From contig OX359199.1 of NCBI GenBank assembly GCA_947172415.1, positions 1,452,001-1,516,000 of the forward strand: a stretch of DNA of 64,000 nucleotides, given 5' to 3'. Within the stretch, counting starts at the first letter, position 1, and each line of letters begins with the position of its first letter. Positions 50,101 through 62,525 of this stretch are shown in pieces. Position numbers and translations under genes: made by a program. The stretch comes from Chondrosia reniformis (Eukaryota > Porifera > Demospongiae > Chondrillida > Chondrillidae). The notes below the pieces were generated by a model. It saw nothing but the letters and a program-made list of their open reading frames with translations, searched no databases and had not been told where the DNA came from.

Positions 50101-53100
50101 CATGGTATCTTTGACGCAAATATGCAGCACTCGCTATTGAAGATACCTAATTATCTGACGCAAATATGCGTTACTCGTGCATAAAGGGTTAAAGTTTTGA
50201 ATTTGTTCCATTTTCTCATGCAGCTTAAAATGGCATACATTTGGTTATATTCATTGTTTCCTATACGATAAAAATGGCGTTCTTCTGTTAAGTAAAATTG
50301 ATAAAATGGCAAGAATATGTTACTACCTTTTAGCATGGTCGGTCACATATTATGAGCAAGCATTATACGTAGATAAGTTATAATATCTGAATACATTGGA
50401 TCCTGCTGTATCAGGTCACCATTAGGATTTATAGTTTATCTGACTGCATTAGATGGTTGATCATCTTATTGGAGTTTAAGTTAAGTGTATATGATGAATG
50501 GTGTTTAAGTGTATATAATGGAGTATGAATTTTCACAACTCAATTGAAGTATTATTTTAAGCTAGTAACCATTCTAGAGAGGCGATTTGGTTGTTGCAAT
50601 CTTCACTGAATGTAGGATTACTGTATCTGTCATTGTCACATTCTCTAATAGCCCTCTACGTTGTTATAATTTCATATGATTAAAATCTCAAGAGCAGTTA
50701 CATTTAATTTATTTACATTATATGTGGATATAGGAAGATTAGAATTGGGTCAAAATTATGATTATATTTAGTGGAATCCCTTTGTTCCACAAACACTCTA
50801 CAAAAATAAGAGCATCTAGCTTAATAAGATTGTATATATGCAAGTGCACCAATCACTGAGTAGTTATACTGGCTATATATAGGTAGATATGGGTAGTGGA
50901 AATGTTAACAAGACACTTCTACAGTCAAAGTGGTTACACTGAAGGAGTTTCCTTAAGGTGTACTTTTAATTTTATACTGTTTACTTGTGTGCCTTCTAGT
51001 ATAATATTTTCTCTCTAGAAATCATAAAAATGTTTTGGGAAAATAAGTTGAAAGAAGAGGAATTTAAGAGAATATTGAAGGATAAAGATTTTTCAGCAAT
51101 TCAACATGCTAAGCAAGCTGCAAGAAGTAGAATATATCAACCTCGAGATGCAACTACCTTCAGGACACATGGCTATATGACCTCCCTTTCAACTCCACAC
51201 CTTCAGACAAAGGTGAATATACATACTACTGTTACAAGTGTTTCCATTCAGGATTTTGTCAATGATGCTTACTGCCCTGACTTGGCAGATTTTATTTTGC
51301 TACAATACTATCAAACAGTTTGTAGCTAGGTTAGTCTTTACAGTTCACACAGACAATTGTCATAAATTTGAACATTAATCCACTAAACAACATACGTTCC
51401 CATATTTTAGTTGACTGTTTACAATATATGTACATAGTGCTAGTTTAATTTGTAAAACTCAGTTTGGAAAGTTTAATAATGCTGAATTTTAAGGTCATTA
51501 AATAGCTGGTTTAATAAAATTGCTAATATTATGCTTTAGTAATAAAACTAATAATATAATCAAGCAGCAGTTTCTGCCATTACTTTGTGTGCTAGAATAC
51601 ATGCCTTTATTAGCTATATAACTGTTTCATCTTCCCACACATATACAGTCTGAAAGTATATTGTCACCAGAAGAATATGATGACAGTAAGTTTAACTACA
51701 TAATTGTGAAAGTTCATTATTAAATAATTAAGAGTAATTAATTTTAATGATTGTAGCCATTTTTGGTACCAAACAATTGAAGTCTCCCAAATCGATTGAG
51801 TCAATGACATCAAAGTTTATGGACTCTGTAACAACTTTCTCTGAGAAACAAAAGATACTTCAGAAGGTATGTAAGAAAGTGTCAATTAAAACTACATTGT
51901 CAATTAGTATAGTTACTAAATATTATGTATCAATTGCTTTGTTAGAGCTCTCTAGTGTCTGGTTCTGAGTCACTGGATCCAAAAGAACCTGGTGACCCCT
52001 CACCTCATGAATTAGGTGTGTATAGTGTTGTATGTATGTGTGCAATACGTACATTAATTATTTACGTATCTCTATGTATATACGTACGTACATATGGAGG
52101 ACCCAAGCATCCTCATATGTATGAATACTGCTTCTGTTACATTCTCTAACGCACAGAGCATGAAGAGCAATTAGACCAGCTGTGTTGGATCCCATTTGGG
52201 TTACAGTCTCTTCAAGTAGACCAAACTGGAGGAAAGTTCAGTTTGGAACCAGAAGGGGACAGACCGGTGGAGAGTGACATCACTCATCTGGAGGTACCAG
52301 AGGGAGCTGTTGCTGAGAAGAGGAAGGTGCAGATCAGATATGGTATTATAATGGATGGACCTCTGGTGGCACCAGCTGGTTATAAACTGGTCAGCCCTGT
52401 GGTGTACATCCACTACAACAGTAAAGACATCAAGAGTCCCATCACCCTCCACCTTCCTCACTGGAGTGCAGACGCTGACAAAGTGAAGATGATGATGGCA
52501 CCTCACTCTCCTGTGAATGACAAGTTCACATTTGAGGACTATGAAGGGGCAGGTAATGGCAGGGATTTCCTCATCACAGGACACTGCACCCTCTATATGG
52601 AAGCTTCAAAGCTCGAAGATCCATCTGTTTATTATGCCTTTGCTTGGAAGTGTAAGTCAGTGATCAAGACAAGAATAACTGCTACTTATAAACATAATGT
52701 TTGGATCAAGGTTTGTCTTTTGATGTAATTTAATTAGGACTTTTCTGTTTCACTTAAATTATGCATGCACTTTTAGATATTGCAAGAATATTGGAAAGAT
52801 TTTCACAATGTTGAACAGCACTGTAAGTTCAAATTTTTGGAAGATGAAGATTCATTAAAATGTACGCTGAAGCCTGGCTGTCATGGTACTTTCTCTGGAT
52901 GCTCACAGGTTGGTAGTACACCGTGTTTTTAAGTATTATACTATATTGTATGTACGTATTTTCTGAAAATTGGTGGATTTTAGGCAATTATTAATAATTT
53001 TGTACTATTGCGGTGTATAGTACATACTATATGACTATATTACAAACTTTAAGAAGTACTCCTTTGATTGATTTTAATCTGAAGATTAGAATAACTAAAT

Positions 53101-56100
53101 GATTTTATTAAGTTTGCTGTGAGTAATAGAAGTATGTCTGCTCCAGTTAGAATAAATATCTCCAAATAGAGACAAACAGTTTGTCTGTGTAACATGGTCA
53201 ACAATTTTAGTGAAGAAGAGTGACAAGAATCTATATTTTTCAAAGTTTACCCACCTTATGCATGGAAAATTTTGTCAGACAAAATTTTCGCAAATGACGT
53301 CACATTCACGAACATTTATTTTACAAACACTTTATATATATATAATTCTTGAAAATTTCATCTTGTGAACATTTCCACGCATACAGTATCAGTGTACGTT
53401 CATCTCCTATATCAAATATCCGTTTATAGGAGTTTCATTCTATTACTAAACACACTAGGTTTAAACTAACATGTGTTTTCATTCACACAATTGTTTGGTA
53501 CCATGGATTGTGTATATTTACACAGATTAAAAAGGAAGATATTGAATATGAGACTGGAAAAATACATGTTTTGGAAGATAATGTTAAACTAGAATCGTAT
53601 CCTCTATTTCTCACTCTTGTACCAAATATTGGGTCTAAATCCAAAGATCCACCTTATGAAAATGTGTCTCTACAAGGAATTGACACTAGCATCACCTTTC
53701 ACTGTGATCTACATAAAGGTATATAGTTTTGTAATGTCAAATTGGTTCATCTTATAAAATAGTGTAAGTTATATTGAATTTGATGTAGGTTCATCCTTCA
53801 AGGAAGGATCAGCAGCCAAATTAGATCCAGAAGTTAAGGAACAGCAAGGTACATTTGAAGACCATAAAATGCATTTTAAGGCCTTACATACGTACCTCAC
53901 TTTGACTAGTATCAATTAATCTGTAAACTATTGCTCCATACATATATGCACCGGTAGGTAGGTAATTAAGTGTGATGATCTCAATGTCTAGATGTCGTGT
54001 TAGCTGATATGGCAGAAGTACATTTAAGGTGCTATGCACTATACATTACAATACAGTGACTAATACTTAATACTTATGCTTGATTGCAGCTATCCTAGGA
54101 GTCCGAGCGTTTTGTAACTGCATTATAAGTACGTATATTATTTGGCTATTAGTATGTCCATATGGGTGTGCTTAGGCTAAATATTGATACATACATACAT
54201 AGGGAATGTTCACATTTCCATGTAACAAGCACCATGCACAAGTCAGGGGAGGTCAATTCAGTTCATTAAGTTCCATCTGTAGTCTCTCTTAAAATATCAC
54301 CACTAGTGAGTCAGTCAGGGCGCTTATCCTGGCTCTCCAATTATCAGCTCTGATATCCTCCAGCCACTGTCAGGCAACTTTGCAAAAGCCAGGGCTCGTT
54401 GCAATTTGTCAGACCAAAGCATGAAAGGTCTGGCTCGTGGTCTCTTGCCCTTGACCATCTGGGAGAACATTTGTAATGTAATTATATGCTTTCGTGGCTA
54501 TGTGATGCTATAGAGACTCATTGTAATTTTGAGTACACTTAATAGTAGTAAATTTTAAGCTAATTATAATGCAAAAGGAACACTTAATCAGAACCTTTCA
54601 ACCATATTGGCCTTCAACAGCTGATAGTCTCACCATAATCTCTGTTTGTTTGTTTGTGTGTTTGTTAGGGGGTTGGCATTTTATTTTTAGCCTTCACTTG
54701 CAGGTTCCACCATATACTTTTGTCCTTCGCTGTATTATAGATGAACACACCATTTTTTGCACTTATACGGAAGTATGTAGTTGTCATTAAATAGGATGTC
54801 ACACAGGTATTAGCAGATCGATTATGTATAATAGTTTAATGCAATAAGCGATAAAATAAGTGTAACACTAGAAATGCATTGTCAGTGCTTGAAGGAAGGA
54901 GTATACTGTTGCTGTCCTGGGGGTTCTCCTCTTGTTTAAATAATACAAAGGAGATCGATGCTCTGTTTATGTAATGTGGGAATGTTGACTTGAAGAATGA
55001 AAGATGTTGAGACAGTTTAACTGAGATGTATTTATGCTTAGTAAGAATTAGTATCAACTAATGAAGACATGGCCAAAACATTCTGATTAATATATAGTGT
55101 TCCTATACTGCTACTTTAGAATCAGCTTGAAATCTACAGCTATAAAATATATAGCATGTATATACTGAAAATGTTAGGCCTTGCCAGTTGCCTGGATTGT
55201 TTTAAATTTTGTGAATCAATTGTAACTTAAGGCTTTATATTACGAAAAATATATATAAAACTACAATGAAGTACTTCACAGTGCAAGTTACAAATGCTCA
55301 GACTCCTAGTATAGCTACAATCAAGATTAAATAATAAAAAGTGCAAGTTTTGGTTGCTGCACTGTATAGCATAAGGCCATAAAATGTACTCCTACATGCT
55401 ACCCCAGCCATTAAACTTGACATTGTGATGTTAATTAAATGTTGTCACACTTATAAAGTAGACTACTAACTTAAAGCATATCAGTTACATTTTCACACCT
55501 ATTATACTGTTGACCCTATATTTTGCTTTAATTCCACTAAGAGCCAGTCATTTTTATGGGGTCCCATTTTTATAACTATAGTAGATTTGATGTACACGTC
55601 TTGCAATTGAGAGGGAGCTATACGTATATGTACGTATGTAATTAGACCAATTTCAACTGCATTTAAACACATGCATGGTTACTGGTTTGCCATTTTGTAA
55701 CTTGCATACAAGGGGTTTTACAATAAGGCTTCAGACTTTTGTGCCTCCTTTCATGTAGCCTTACAGTAACTGGTAAACTAAAAAGACTAAGAACTAATTC
55801 AGCGTGTTACTACGTATAGCTGATTATAATATTGTAAAATTTATAATCATTCTACTGCAAAATGAGATACGGTACAGGTCAAAAGAAACTTGGCGATTTC
55901 CGCAAGGGTTTGTACGGGAATCCGCAAATTTTCTGCGTACTGCTGTACAGCCATTTGCGGTTTGCCATATCAGCATCTGCGGGTATCGTCAGCGATGTTT
56001 GTAAACAAACGAACAATACGTATGTACGTAGGGTGTCGATAGGGCAGCCATGCAATCTATGAAGAAAATGATACGTACGTATGTTGAGCATTTCGATCTT

Positions 56101-59100
56101 TACCTACGTATAAGTATCGTCAGAATTAATAATACGAAAGTATGTAGACAACAATAAAATAATAGAGTATTCAAAACAGTTTGCTTTGTTGTATAGATTC
56201 TTTCAATTGCTATAATTTTTAAAATATTGGATGCTGACCCTTTACTTTGGAGATGGAGAGACACAATTCTTTCTCTTTGATACTTAGTTAATGGCATAGT
56301 ATATTACTGGAAACTCATACGTATTATTCATTATCATTATTATTCATATTATTTATGTACGTACGTAAATCGCCAATCAAAACTCTACGATAGAACACTG
56401 AGGTCCGCCGAAAGAATCTGTGAAAATCCTCGGAATTTGTATAGATTCGCAAATTAACACCTATATTCTGAGGATTTTCACAGATTCCTTCGGCGGACCT
56501 CAGTGTTTTATTGTAGAGTTTTGATTGGCAAATTAAATAATATGAGTATCCTGTAATATCCTACATGCATTTGGACGTTATGAATCATTGCGATTAGAAG
56601 AAGCGATTAGGAATGAGATGGCAAGCAAAATTATGGTAGAATGGATCGAAGGAAGGGCAGCTGGCAAAAGATTGTATGTAACAAGAAACAGTATCAAAGA
56701 AGGAACTGTAGCTCCTGGAAAAACTGCTAGCGTGATTTGGGGAAAGTCAAGACTACGAATTGTAATCGTCATTATATACCATGTACGCATACGTATACGT
56801 ACGTACGTATACGCAAATTTCCGCACTTGCAGCTTTCCTCAGTTGCTCTCTCAAAAACCCTCAGACAGCTGCGTGGCCAACTGCAGACGGTGGCATTGTC
56901 CAACAGCGGAAAAATGCAAAAATCGCCAAGTTTCTTTTGACCTGTACCGTAGATAGATAGAATAGTCACCTATTTTTGTGGTAGTAACCTTTTTGTATTG
57001 ACATGAATGTCAAATGAGACTGGAAATAGAAACTTAAAAGATAATGTTGAGACAAAGATATATCCTCCCTATCTTAAACTTCGACTTGTACGAAATCGTG
57101 GGTCAACATCTGAAGACCCACCATATGAAAATGTGTCCCTACAAGGAATTGATCATAGCATCTCTTTTTATATTGAACTATCTAGTATTCAGAAAGGTAT
57201 GTTTTATGTACGTACATGTTTCAGTTGTGTCACAGGTTTACAACAGCTAGGCCTACTTTACAAAGGCTTTCTCAGTAACAGAAATATCCTACATGTAACA
57301 AGTCTGTCAAATGACTGTTTACTAACTGGTCTTCATTATCAAAATGTTACAAATTGACATACATTTAAGCTAACTATTTTGTAACTTTACAGTAAGGTAT
57401 CAGCCTTTCATGTCTTTGTGTGCAACTTACAAAATGGTCTACAAGCCAGTAGCTATACATACATGTGTTTGAATGCAGTCAAACTAAACTATAGACTATG
57501 TATACAGTTACATTTTATACTGGGCCTGTTTTTCCTAAAAAAGGGCCAATCTTTTTAAGGGGTCTCAGTTAATAGCCATAGCAGATTTGATGCATATACC
57601 TTTCAATTGACAGGGAGTTACATATAGATTAACTGCATTCAAACATGTGCAGGGTTATAGGCTATAGAAACTTGCACACAAGAAGTCATTAAGAATTTAG
57701 CTTTCATGCCTTCTTTCATGTTTATTAGAAAATATATACAATTTAACTAAAAAGAATAAGAACTGTATAATCCAGCTTTTTACTAGCTGATAATTGGATA
57801 CAATGTATAAGTTTTCAAAGTCATTCTATACCTTTTTTGTACTGAACACTGAAAACAAATTATATACACTTGTATACAACATATTACATTAAGATATACA
57901 TCACTCAGAATTGTTTAGATATGATTTGTGTTTACACAGTAATTGAAAAAAGCCCACAAGAAATTATCAACTTCTTGGACCAACAGAATGAGAAATACAT
58001 AAAGTTCTGTAATGCCAAAGCTGTGTGCACTGATCTGGAATGTGAACATGTTATAAGTGCAGGACAAAGACAACAACTGGGGTCGTCCCAAAGTGTAGCT
58101 GAGTCCAATTGTCTCTTTTATCAGTTTCTACGCGACGACCCTGTTCCAGAGACACTTAAAGGAGCTGCTAAGGTTCTTAAGAATGCCTCAGGAACTACTA
58201 ACACAAACAAGTTATTTGCAACATCAATTGAGACATTCTTGCAAAGCTGTTAATGTTTGGTCTGTCTTAAATATATCACCATATTGTTTCTAACTCATTT
58301 GCAAATATTTTTTTTTGTTTTATAAACACAAATCTAAAAACTACATTTCCCTTGCATTTTCACAGTAATTTTTTATAAACTAAGCATCACAAATATTTAC
58401 TATATGAATAGGTATACAGTATACATTAGGTACGTATATGTTCTATATACTGTAAAAGATGATGAAATTACTACAAAATTTAAAAGGTATACAAGTTTTT
58501 CAAAACTGTAAAATTAGTTCCTCTTAAAATGTACACTTGTTGAATGAACATAGGTTCAACCTTCAAGGATGGTCAAGGAGCTAAAGCAAATCCAAGTAAA
58601 GTTCAGCAAGGTATTATACGTAGCTTATATACTCTGTTGCCGGGGCAACTGCAGGTGGTTGAATTCCATAACCATTAGACGTTTCGACCCCGAGGGTCTT
58701 CTTCAATCAGTGACTGAAGTTGCTTAAAGTTTGTAGGTGTTCTCCTTTTATAGACATTGGTTCCCACTCAAAACACTCAAAAAGTTTGAAAGATGAATCT
58801 TTTAAAAGACATAATACGTATGCTGTACACAGTTAGAAGAAATCCTTATATTCTATTATGTACATAGTAAGAGAATACTTATCCCCAGGTACATATTAAT
58901 AGAATTTCATTGCATGTACTTTTAAACTTTTAATCTTAATAATCTTGTTAATGAAGCCTGATAAATATATTCTATTTTGTTAGTTACCAAACCTAGAGAA
59001 GTCCAGGCCTTTTTAGAGGATATCAGAGAAGTTATGCTCAATTACTGTGATGTCAGAGAGATTTCTAACGAACTCAGAAAAGATAACATAATTACATTTT

Positions 59101-59297
59101 CTCAGTATGAGACGTTGAAAGCTTCTATCCCTCAGGATTTGGCCATTCAGGCTCTGTATGGCATCCTTTATGGTGATCCAAGTGAGTGGAAACTAAAGGC
59201 TACAGCAAAAGCCTTGAAACAGTGTACATACCACGACAACAACCAAAAGCTGGCAGACAAAATCAAAAAATTTCTATCTCGTCAAAGCTACAACTAG
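41148..59297 (+). CDS. Multi-CARD, ZU5 and death-fold protein, gene 2
   Basis: Paralogue of gene 1 with an expanded CARD array. Exons in frame: 41148-41226, 41359-41550, 42196-42387, 43009-43200, 43798-43989, 45943-46134, 46934-47128, 47564-47731, 48297-48494, 48815-48937, 49003-49101, 49178-49339, 51019-51212, 51649-51685, 51757-51866, 51946-52015, 52157-52710, 52777-52908, 53526-53718, 53789-53848. It then ends either with 57940-58253 (1215 aa) or with 58554-58610 plus 58984-59297 (1234 aa). Six full CARD repeats plus two divergent ones, against four plus two in gene 1. The ZU5 exon is 52157-52710 (GDRPVESDITHLEVPEGA). The exon 51019-51212 motif is single here and double in gene 1. Exon 8 has a normal GTAAGG donor. 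Role inferred as for gene 1. Exon joins are predictions. Confidence 0.82.
42388..44557 (+). repeat. Recent 1.6-kb duplication of a CARD exon plus intron
   Basis: The intron block 42388-42955 and the block 43990-44557 are almost identical over about 570 bp, at 1602-bp spacing. The identity is far higher than between other CARD introns. The CARD exons just upstream (42196-42387 and 43798-43989) share their C-terminal halves exactly at the protein level but differ near their N-termini. This marks a very recent duplication or gene conversion. Confidence 0.85.
44834..45314. mobile_element. pogo/Tigger-like non-autonomous element (gene 2)
   Basis: Same element and position as 18930-19443, with a short deletion near the left end. 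Ends CAGTAGAACGTCGATTA and, reversed, CAGTAGGAAGTCAATTA. Confidence 0.7.
46172..46408. mobile_element. 237-bp MITE with TTG target duplication
   Basis: Inverted ends CACAGGATCAAATGTCAGG / CCTGACATTTGATCCTGTG extend to arms of about 75-80 bp around a short centre. TTG flanks both sides (46169-46171, 46409-46411). The paralogous intron in gene 1 at about 20286 has a single TTG and no element. A 3-bp duplication suggests PIF/Harbinger, but the terminal bases are not diagnostic. Confidence 0.85.
49571..50188. mobile_element. piggyBac-like non-autonomous element, 618 bp
   Basis: Flanked by TTAA on both sides (49567-49570, 50189-50192). Inverted ends CCCTTTATGCGCGAG and, reversed, CCCTTTATGCACGAG. 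The matching gene 1 intron reads GCATTAAAGTTTT at about 23295, a single TTAA with no element. TTAA duplication and CCC ends define piggyBac-type elements. No transposase is present. Confidence 0.9.
53849..55869. other. Long gene 2 intron with degraded repeats
   Basis: No supported exon. At 54480-54290 the minus strand gives a short degraded frame (KGKRPRARPFMLWSDKLQ) that may be a retroelement tail; this is weak. The part 55380-55860 is a diverged direct copy of 57390-57830, about 2 kb apart, so the 3' part of gene 2 has an internal duplication. Confidence 0.5.
55870..56949. mobile_element. Tc1/mariner-like element remnant with nested MITE
   Basis: Perfect inverted ends of about 30 bp (CGGTACAGGTCAAAAGAAAC, continuing into CTTGGCGATTT), flanked by TA on both sides (55868-55869, 56950-56951). 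On the minus strand, 56297-56100 starts MPLTKYQRERIVSLHLQSKG, like the helix-turn-helix start of Tc1-type transposases, and soon loses similarity. The rest of the enzyme is missing. A second inverted-repeat element lies inside (56372-56529). Confidence 0.75.
56372..56529. mobile_element. MITE nested in the Tc1-like element
   Basis: Arms GCCAATCAAAACTCTAC and CTGAGGTCCGCCGAA at the left return as reverse complements at the right, around a centre of about 30 nt. Close to a full hairpin. Confidence 0.75.
57007..57196 (+). pseudogene. Orphan copy of the ZU5-following exon
   Basis: The protein reading (PPYLKLRL..., EDPPYENVSLQGID) is a diverged copy of gene 2 exon 53526-53718, with a usable donor at 57197. 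The 5' part and acceptor are gone, and the Tc1-like element ends about 60 bp upstream. It is probably not spliced into gene 2. Confidence 0.7.
57940..58253 (+). CDS. Divergent terminal death-fold exon of gene 2 (alternative end)
   Basis: The acceptor TTTACACAG is at 57931-57939 and the exon starts in phase 1, so it joins 53848 in frame and ends in its own stop TAA at 58251-58253. The ~104 residues match the other terminal exon in layout (PQEIINFLDQQNEKY..., then CTDLECEHVISAGQRQQL, then a short last helix) but share few residues. It looks like a diverged CARD/death-fold domain. No AATAAA is seen soon after the stop. Gene 1 has no counterpart. Confidence 0.7.
58554..59297 (+). CDS. Canonical terminal exons of gene 2 (alternative end)
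   Basis: Exon 58554-58610 (57 nt, phase 1 to 1) and exon 58984-59297, stop TAG, are close copies of gene 1 exons 27834-27890 and 28561-28883. The domain reads EVQAFLEDIREVMLNYCDV, then YETLKASIPQDLA. Poly(A) signal AATAAA at 59335-59340. They lie downstream of another in-frame terminal exon, so use needs skipping of 57940-58253. Confidence 0.75.
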
Positions 59298-60886
59298 CGA
59301 GACATGTATAAAATAAAAATACTATGGTTATGTAAATAAATGTGAAATGGTGCAAAATGTACATAGGTATACATATATATGTGTGCTTGCTTACAATATT
59401 CTCCATCTGTAGGACTGTCATGTCTATATACGTATATGCCACAATAAGTCTCAGAAATCTGTTCTTTAAGACTTAATTATTTTTAATACTTTTTAGCTTT
59501 TGTATCAGTAAACATTAATCATTTTAATGCTTAATCAATTCATTCATTTGATATAGTTATTAATCTATGGATCCACCTATGCATAACGATTTATTATTCA
59601 CCTTTTTATACTTTCATGTACAATCCAAGAATAGTAAGTCACTAGGTATTCTTGATCAACTGAAGTGTTTAGTTTTCATTTTTTGGAATTCTCAGAAACA
59701 GCTAACTGGCCAGACTCTTAATTGTACTCTTAATTGTATCCTCATCCAAAACTCTCACTATATGTTTAGTTCTTATAGGCCTTTTACTGCAGAATGAATG
59801 GAGTATGCATGTAGCTAGGAAAATGATTACTCCTGATAAAAATGAACTTACATGCAGCTCTTTAACTGCAGGTGCCAGTTGCTCCACATGACTCCTGTAG
59901 TTACCACCTGCGGATTAACAAATCTGGAAATGAACACAATAACAAACCTAAAACTTAACCAAACACTTGAAAGCACTTGTTACTGTTACTGTTTAACCAA
60001 ATATATGTAGAGAAGTGTCTTTCTACATACAAGTACTTTATGGAACTATTATTGACATAGCACAAATTGTGTCAACGAGTTTGGACCGGATCGGCTTCTT
60101 GTGTATTGTATGCTATTCCTTAAAAGGTATGTGCACATGACAAATAAGGAGTGGCGCTTGAACAAACATTAGCATTGGTTTAAATTGAGACCAAGTTGCC
60201 AGCTATTTCATTGCCCTTCACACAAAACTGACGAAAGCCACAGCATGTGGTCGAAATGTCAGTAATGATTTAGTAATGATTTAATGGTGAATTGTAAATC
60301 ATTCGGTTGTAATCAAACAAATTATCAATACAAAACTGATTTATATACCTTTGGTGCTCCTCTTTTGTCCATAGATCACATTCCCATCAAATTCATTAAC
60401 TGGTACCTTTATATCCCTTCCAGTCTGAGTGATTGTCTCCCCAAGTGCTCCTCAATGTCGGCCAAGTACTACAGGGGAGGTGGAGAGGAGCTGAGTAGTG
60501 AGCACTAATGATAGGGGAATACCCTCCAGACACTATTGTAAGGGAGTACCCTCCAAATGCTCCATATTATACTAAAGGTATGCGGAAGAACTGGATTACC
60601 TGTTTTTCATTGTACCAAATGGCACATCCACCCTGCTCCAGCAGTGTTATGTTGTAGCAACCTTTAGTCAGTATAAACATTCAAGTTAAACAAACCTGAT
60701 CCATCTTATGCTCATCAATAGCACGAACCAGATATTCCCCTTTGAGCATCTTGACTGCCTCTGATAAGCACTCTGGAATATGCACACGGGGATAGTGGTT
60801 TAAAACACTCTTATAAACACTAACTATCAGAACACTTTACTGTGTTATGCAGGGGGAAAATGAGATATGCAGTGTTGTAATGGACC

Positions 60887-61075
60887 TCTAGACCTCTTGT
60901 ACACTAAACGTACATCAGATGAACGTACCTCTAGACCTGTTGTACACTAAGTGTACATCAGATGAACATACCTCTAGACCTGTTGTACACTAAACGTACA
61001 TCAGATGAATGTACCTTTAGACCTGTTGTACTAAGTATACATCAGATGAACGTACCTCTAGACCTGTTGCCGGGT
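60887..61075. repeat. Donor-carrying 41-bp minisatellite, DDX1 copy C
   Basis: Same unit as 4746-4880, here about five copies. One carries a changed site (ACCTTTAGACC). Confidence 0.85.
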
Positions 61076-62169
61076 TTGAAGTGATCCTTTTTGTGCATTC
61101 CATCAGTTTGCACATGTTGTCTCAAGTTGTGCCACAAGGTGTCTCCGACTGGATCAACCATACACACCTAAGAGATAAGGACCCATGGAAAAACAGATTA
61201 CCATGTGCTACAATGCTGTACTTAATTAACATATACACTTTAATAGTGAAAATGAAGTTAACGGCACAAAACCTTTGCAATGCTATGAAACATTACATTT
61301 GAATGGTTTGGCATGACAATTCCCACATAAAAGTGGAACTTGAGGGCGATAAAACACTCAAATACTCACAATTAAGATACAAATGTGCTAGAAGGCCTTT
61401 TCAGAGAATAGCGCTTGTTATCAGTAACATTGGGTATCGTCTAGAAGGGTCCAAATAACCCAAGCTTTTGTATGAAAAATCTAATACACCATTTTCCTAC
61501 ATGCTATGCCTATTCTGTAAAAAGCCTATAGGGGAACTAAACCTGAAGAGAGCTTTGGATGAAGATACAGGAGTCTTTTCTTTCTTCTTTTCCTCTCTTT
61601 CATCTTCTTCCCCACTGGCCCATGATGGTGAGACACGTTTTTATGTGATGAAATATAACTACCAACATCTCACCATATTATAGTTAATGTAGTAACTGTA
61701 TACATATGTACATGGAGTGGATGTGATGATGGTACTGTCAATGTTAAACAACACACCACATGATGAACCGTGTCTGGTACACTGTCTTGTCCCTTCAGAT
61801 CAATCCAGATTGGAAAGTGCATTATCCTATCCTACAAGTACAAGTACATGTATGTACATATGGGAGTCGTGCATGAGGAGTAACATGTAAGACTACCACT
61901 ACTGCAGGTATGGTGTAACACCTCCTGTGAGTCGTGTTTTAGTATTAAGAATGTAAGCTATTGGTTGAAGAGATAACGTACTGCAAGCTTCTTCACTTCA
62001 TGAGAATGGAGAGTTGCTGAACAGACAACCAACTAGTACAGGAGATGAAAGATAAAGTTTACTAGAAAAGGTTAATAGACAATTTCACAATTGTACCTGA
62101 CTAGCCAAATACCATTTACTTAGTACTTCATTCAAATTAAGTAAATAGTCAAACACTATGTAATGTTGT

Positions 62170-62525
62170 AGTTTGGAGGTCAGAGAGTGTGCATGTTCTA
62201 TATTTGGAGGTCAGAGAGTGTGCATGTTCTATATTTGGAGGTCAGAGAGTGTGCATGTTCTATATTTGGAGGTCAGAGAGTGTGCATGTTCTATATTTGG
62301 AGGTCAGAGAGTGTGCATGTTCTATATTTGGAGGTCAGAGAGTGTGCATGTTCTATATTTGGAGGTCAGAGAGTGTGCATGTTCTATATTTGGAGGTCAG
62401 AGAGTGTGCATGTTCTACATTTGGAGGTCAGAGAGTGTGCATGTTCTATATTTGGAGGTCAGAGAGTGTGCATGTTCTATATTTGGAGATCAGAGAGTGT
62501 GCATGTTGTAGTTTGGAGGTCAGAG
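62170..62525. repeat. 31-bp minisatellite, expanded to about 12 units (copy C)
   Basis: Nearly perfect 31-bp units (TTTGGAGGTCAGAGAGTGTG plus CATGTTCTATA). The last unit meets the exon 19 donor. The unit has no stop on the plus strand and a length not divisible by three, so all three plus frames stay open. The apparent 112-153-residue proteins are an artefact. Confidence 0.92.

Noticed and set aside
54290-54480. Possible retroelement tail on the minus strand
   Set aside because: Short and degraded, without a diagnostic motif; kept only as a remark.
56588-56956. 122-residue plus-strand frame in the Tc1-like element
   Set aside because: Its end runs through the terminal inverted repeat, and no family resemblance is seen.
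62170-62525. Regular repeats that could suggest a CRISPR array
   Set aside because: The units are contiguous with no unique spacers, in a eukaryotic intron.
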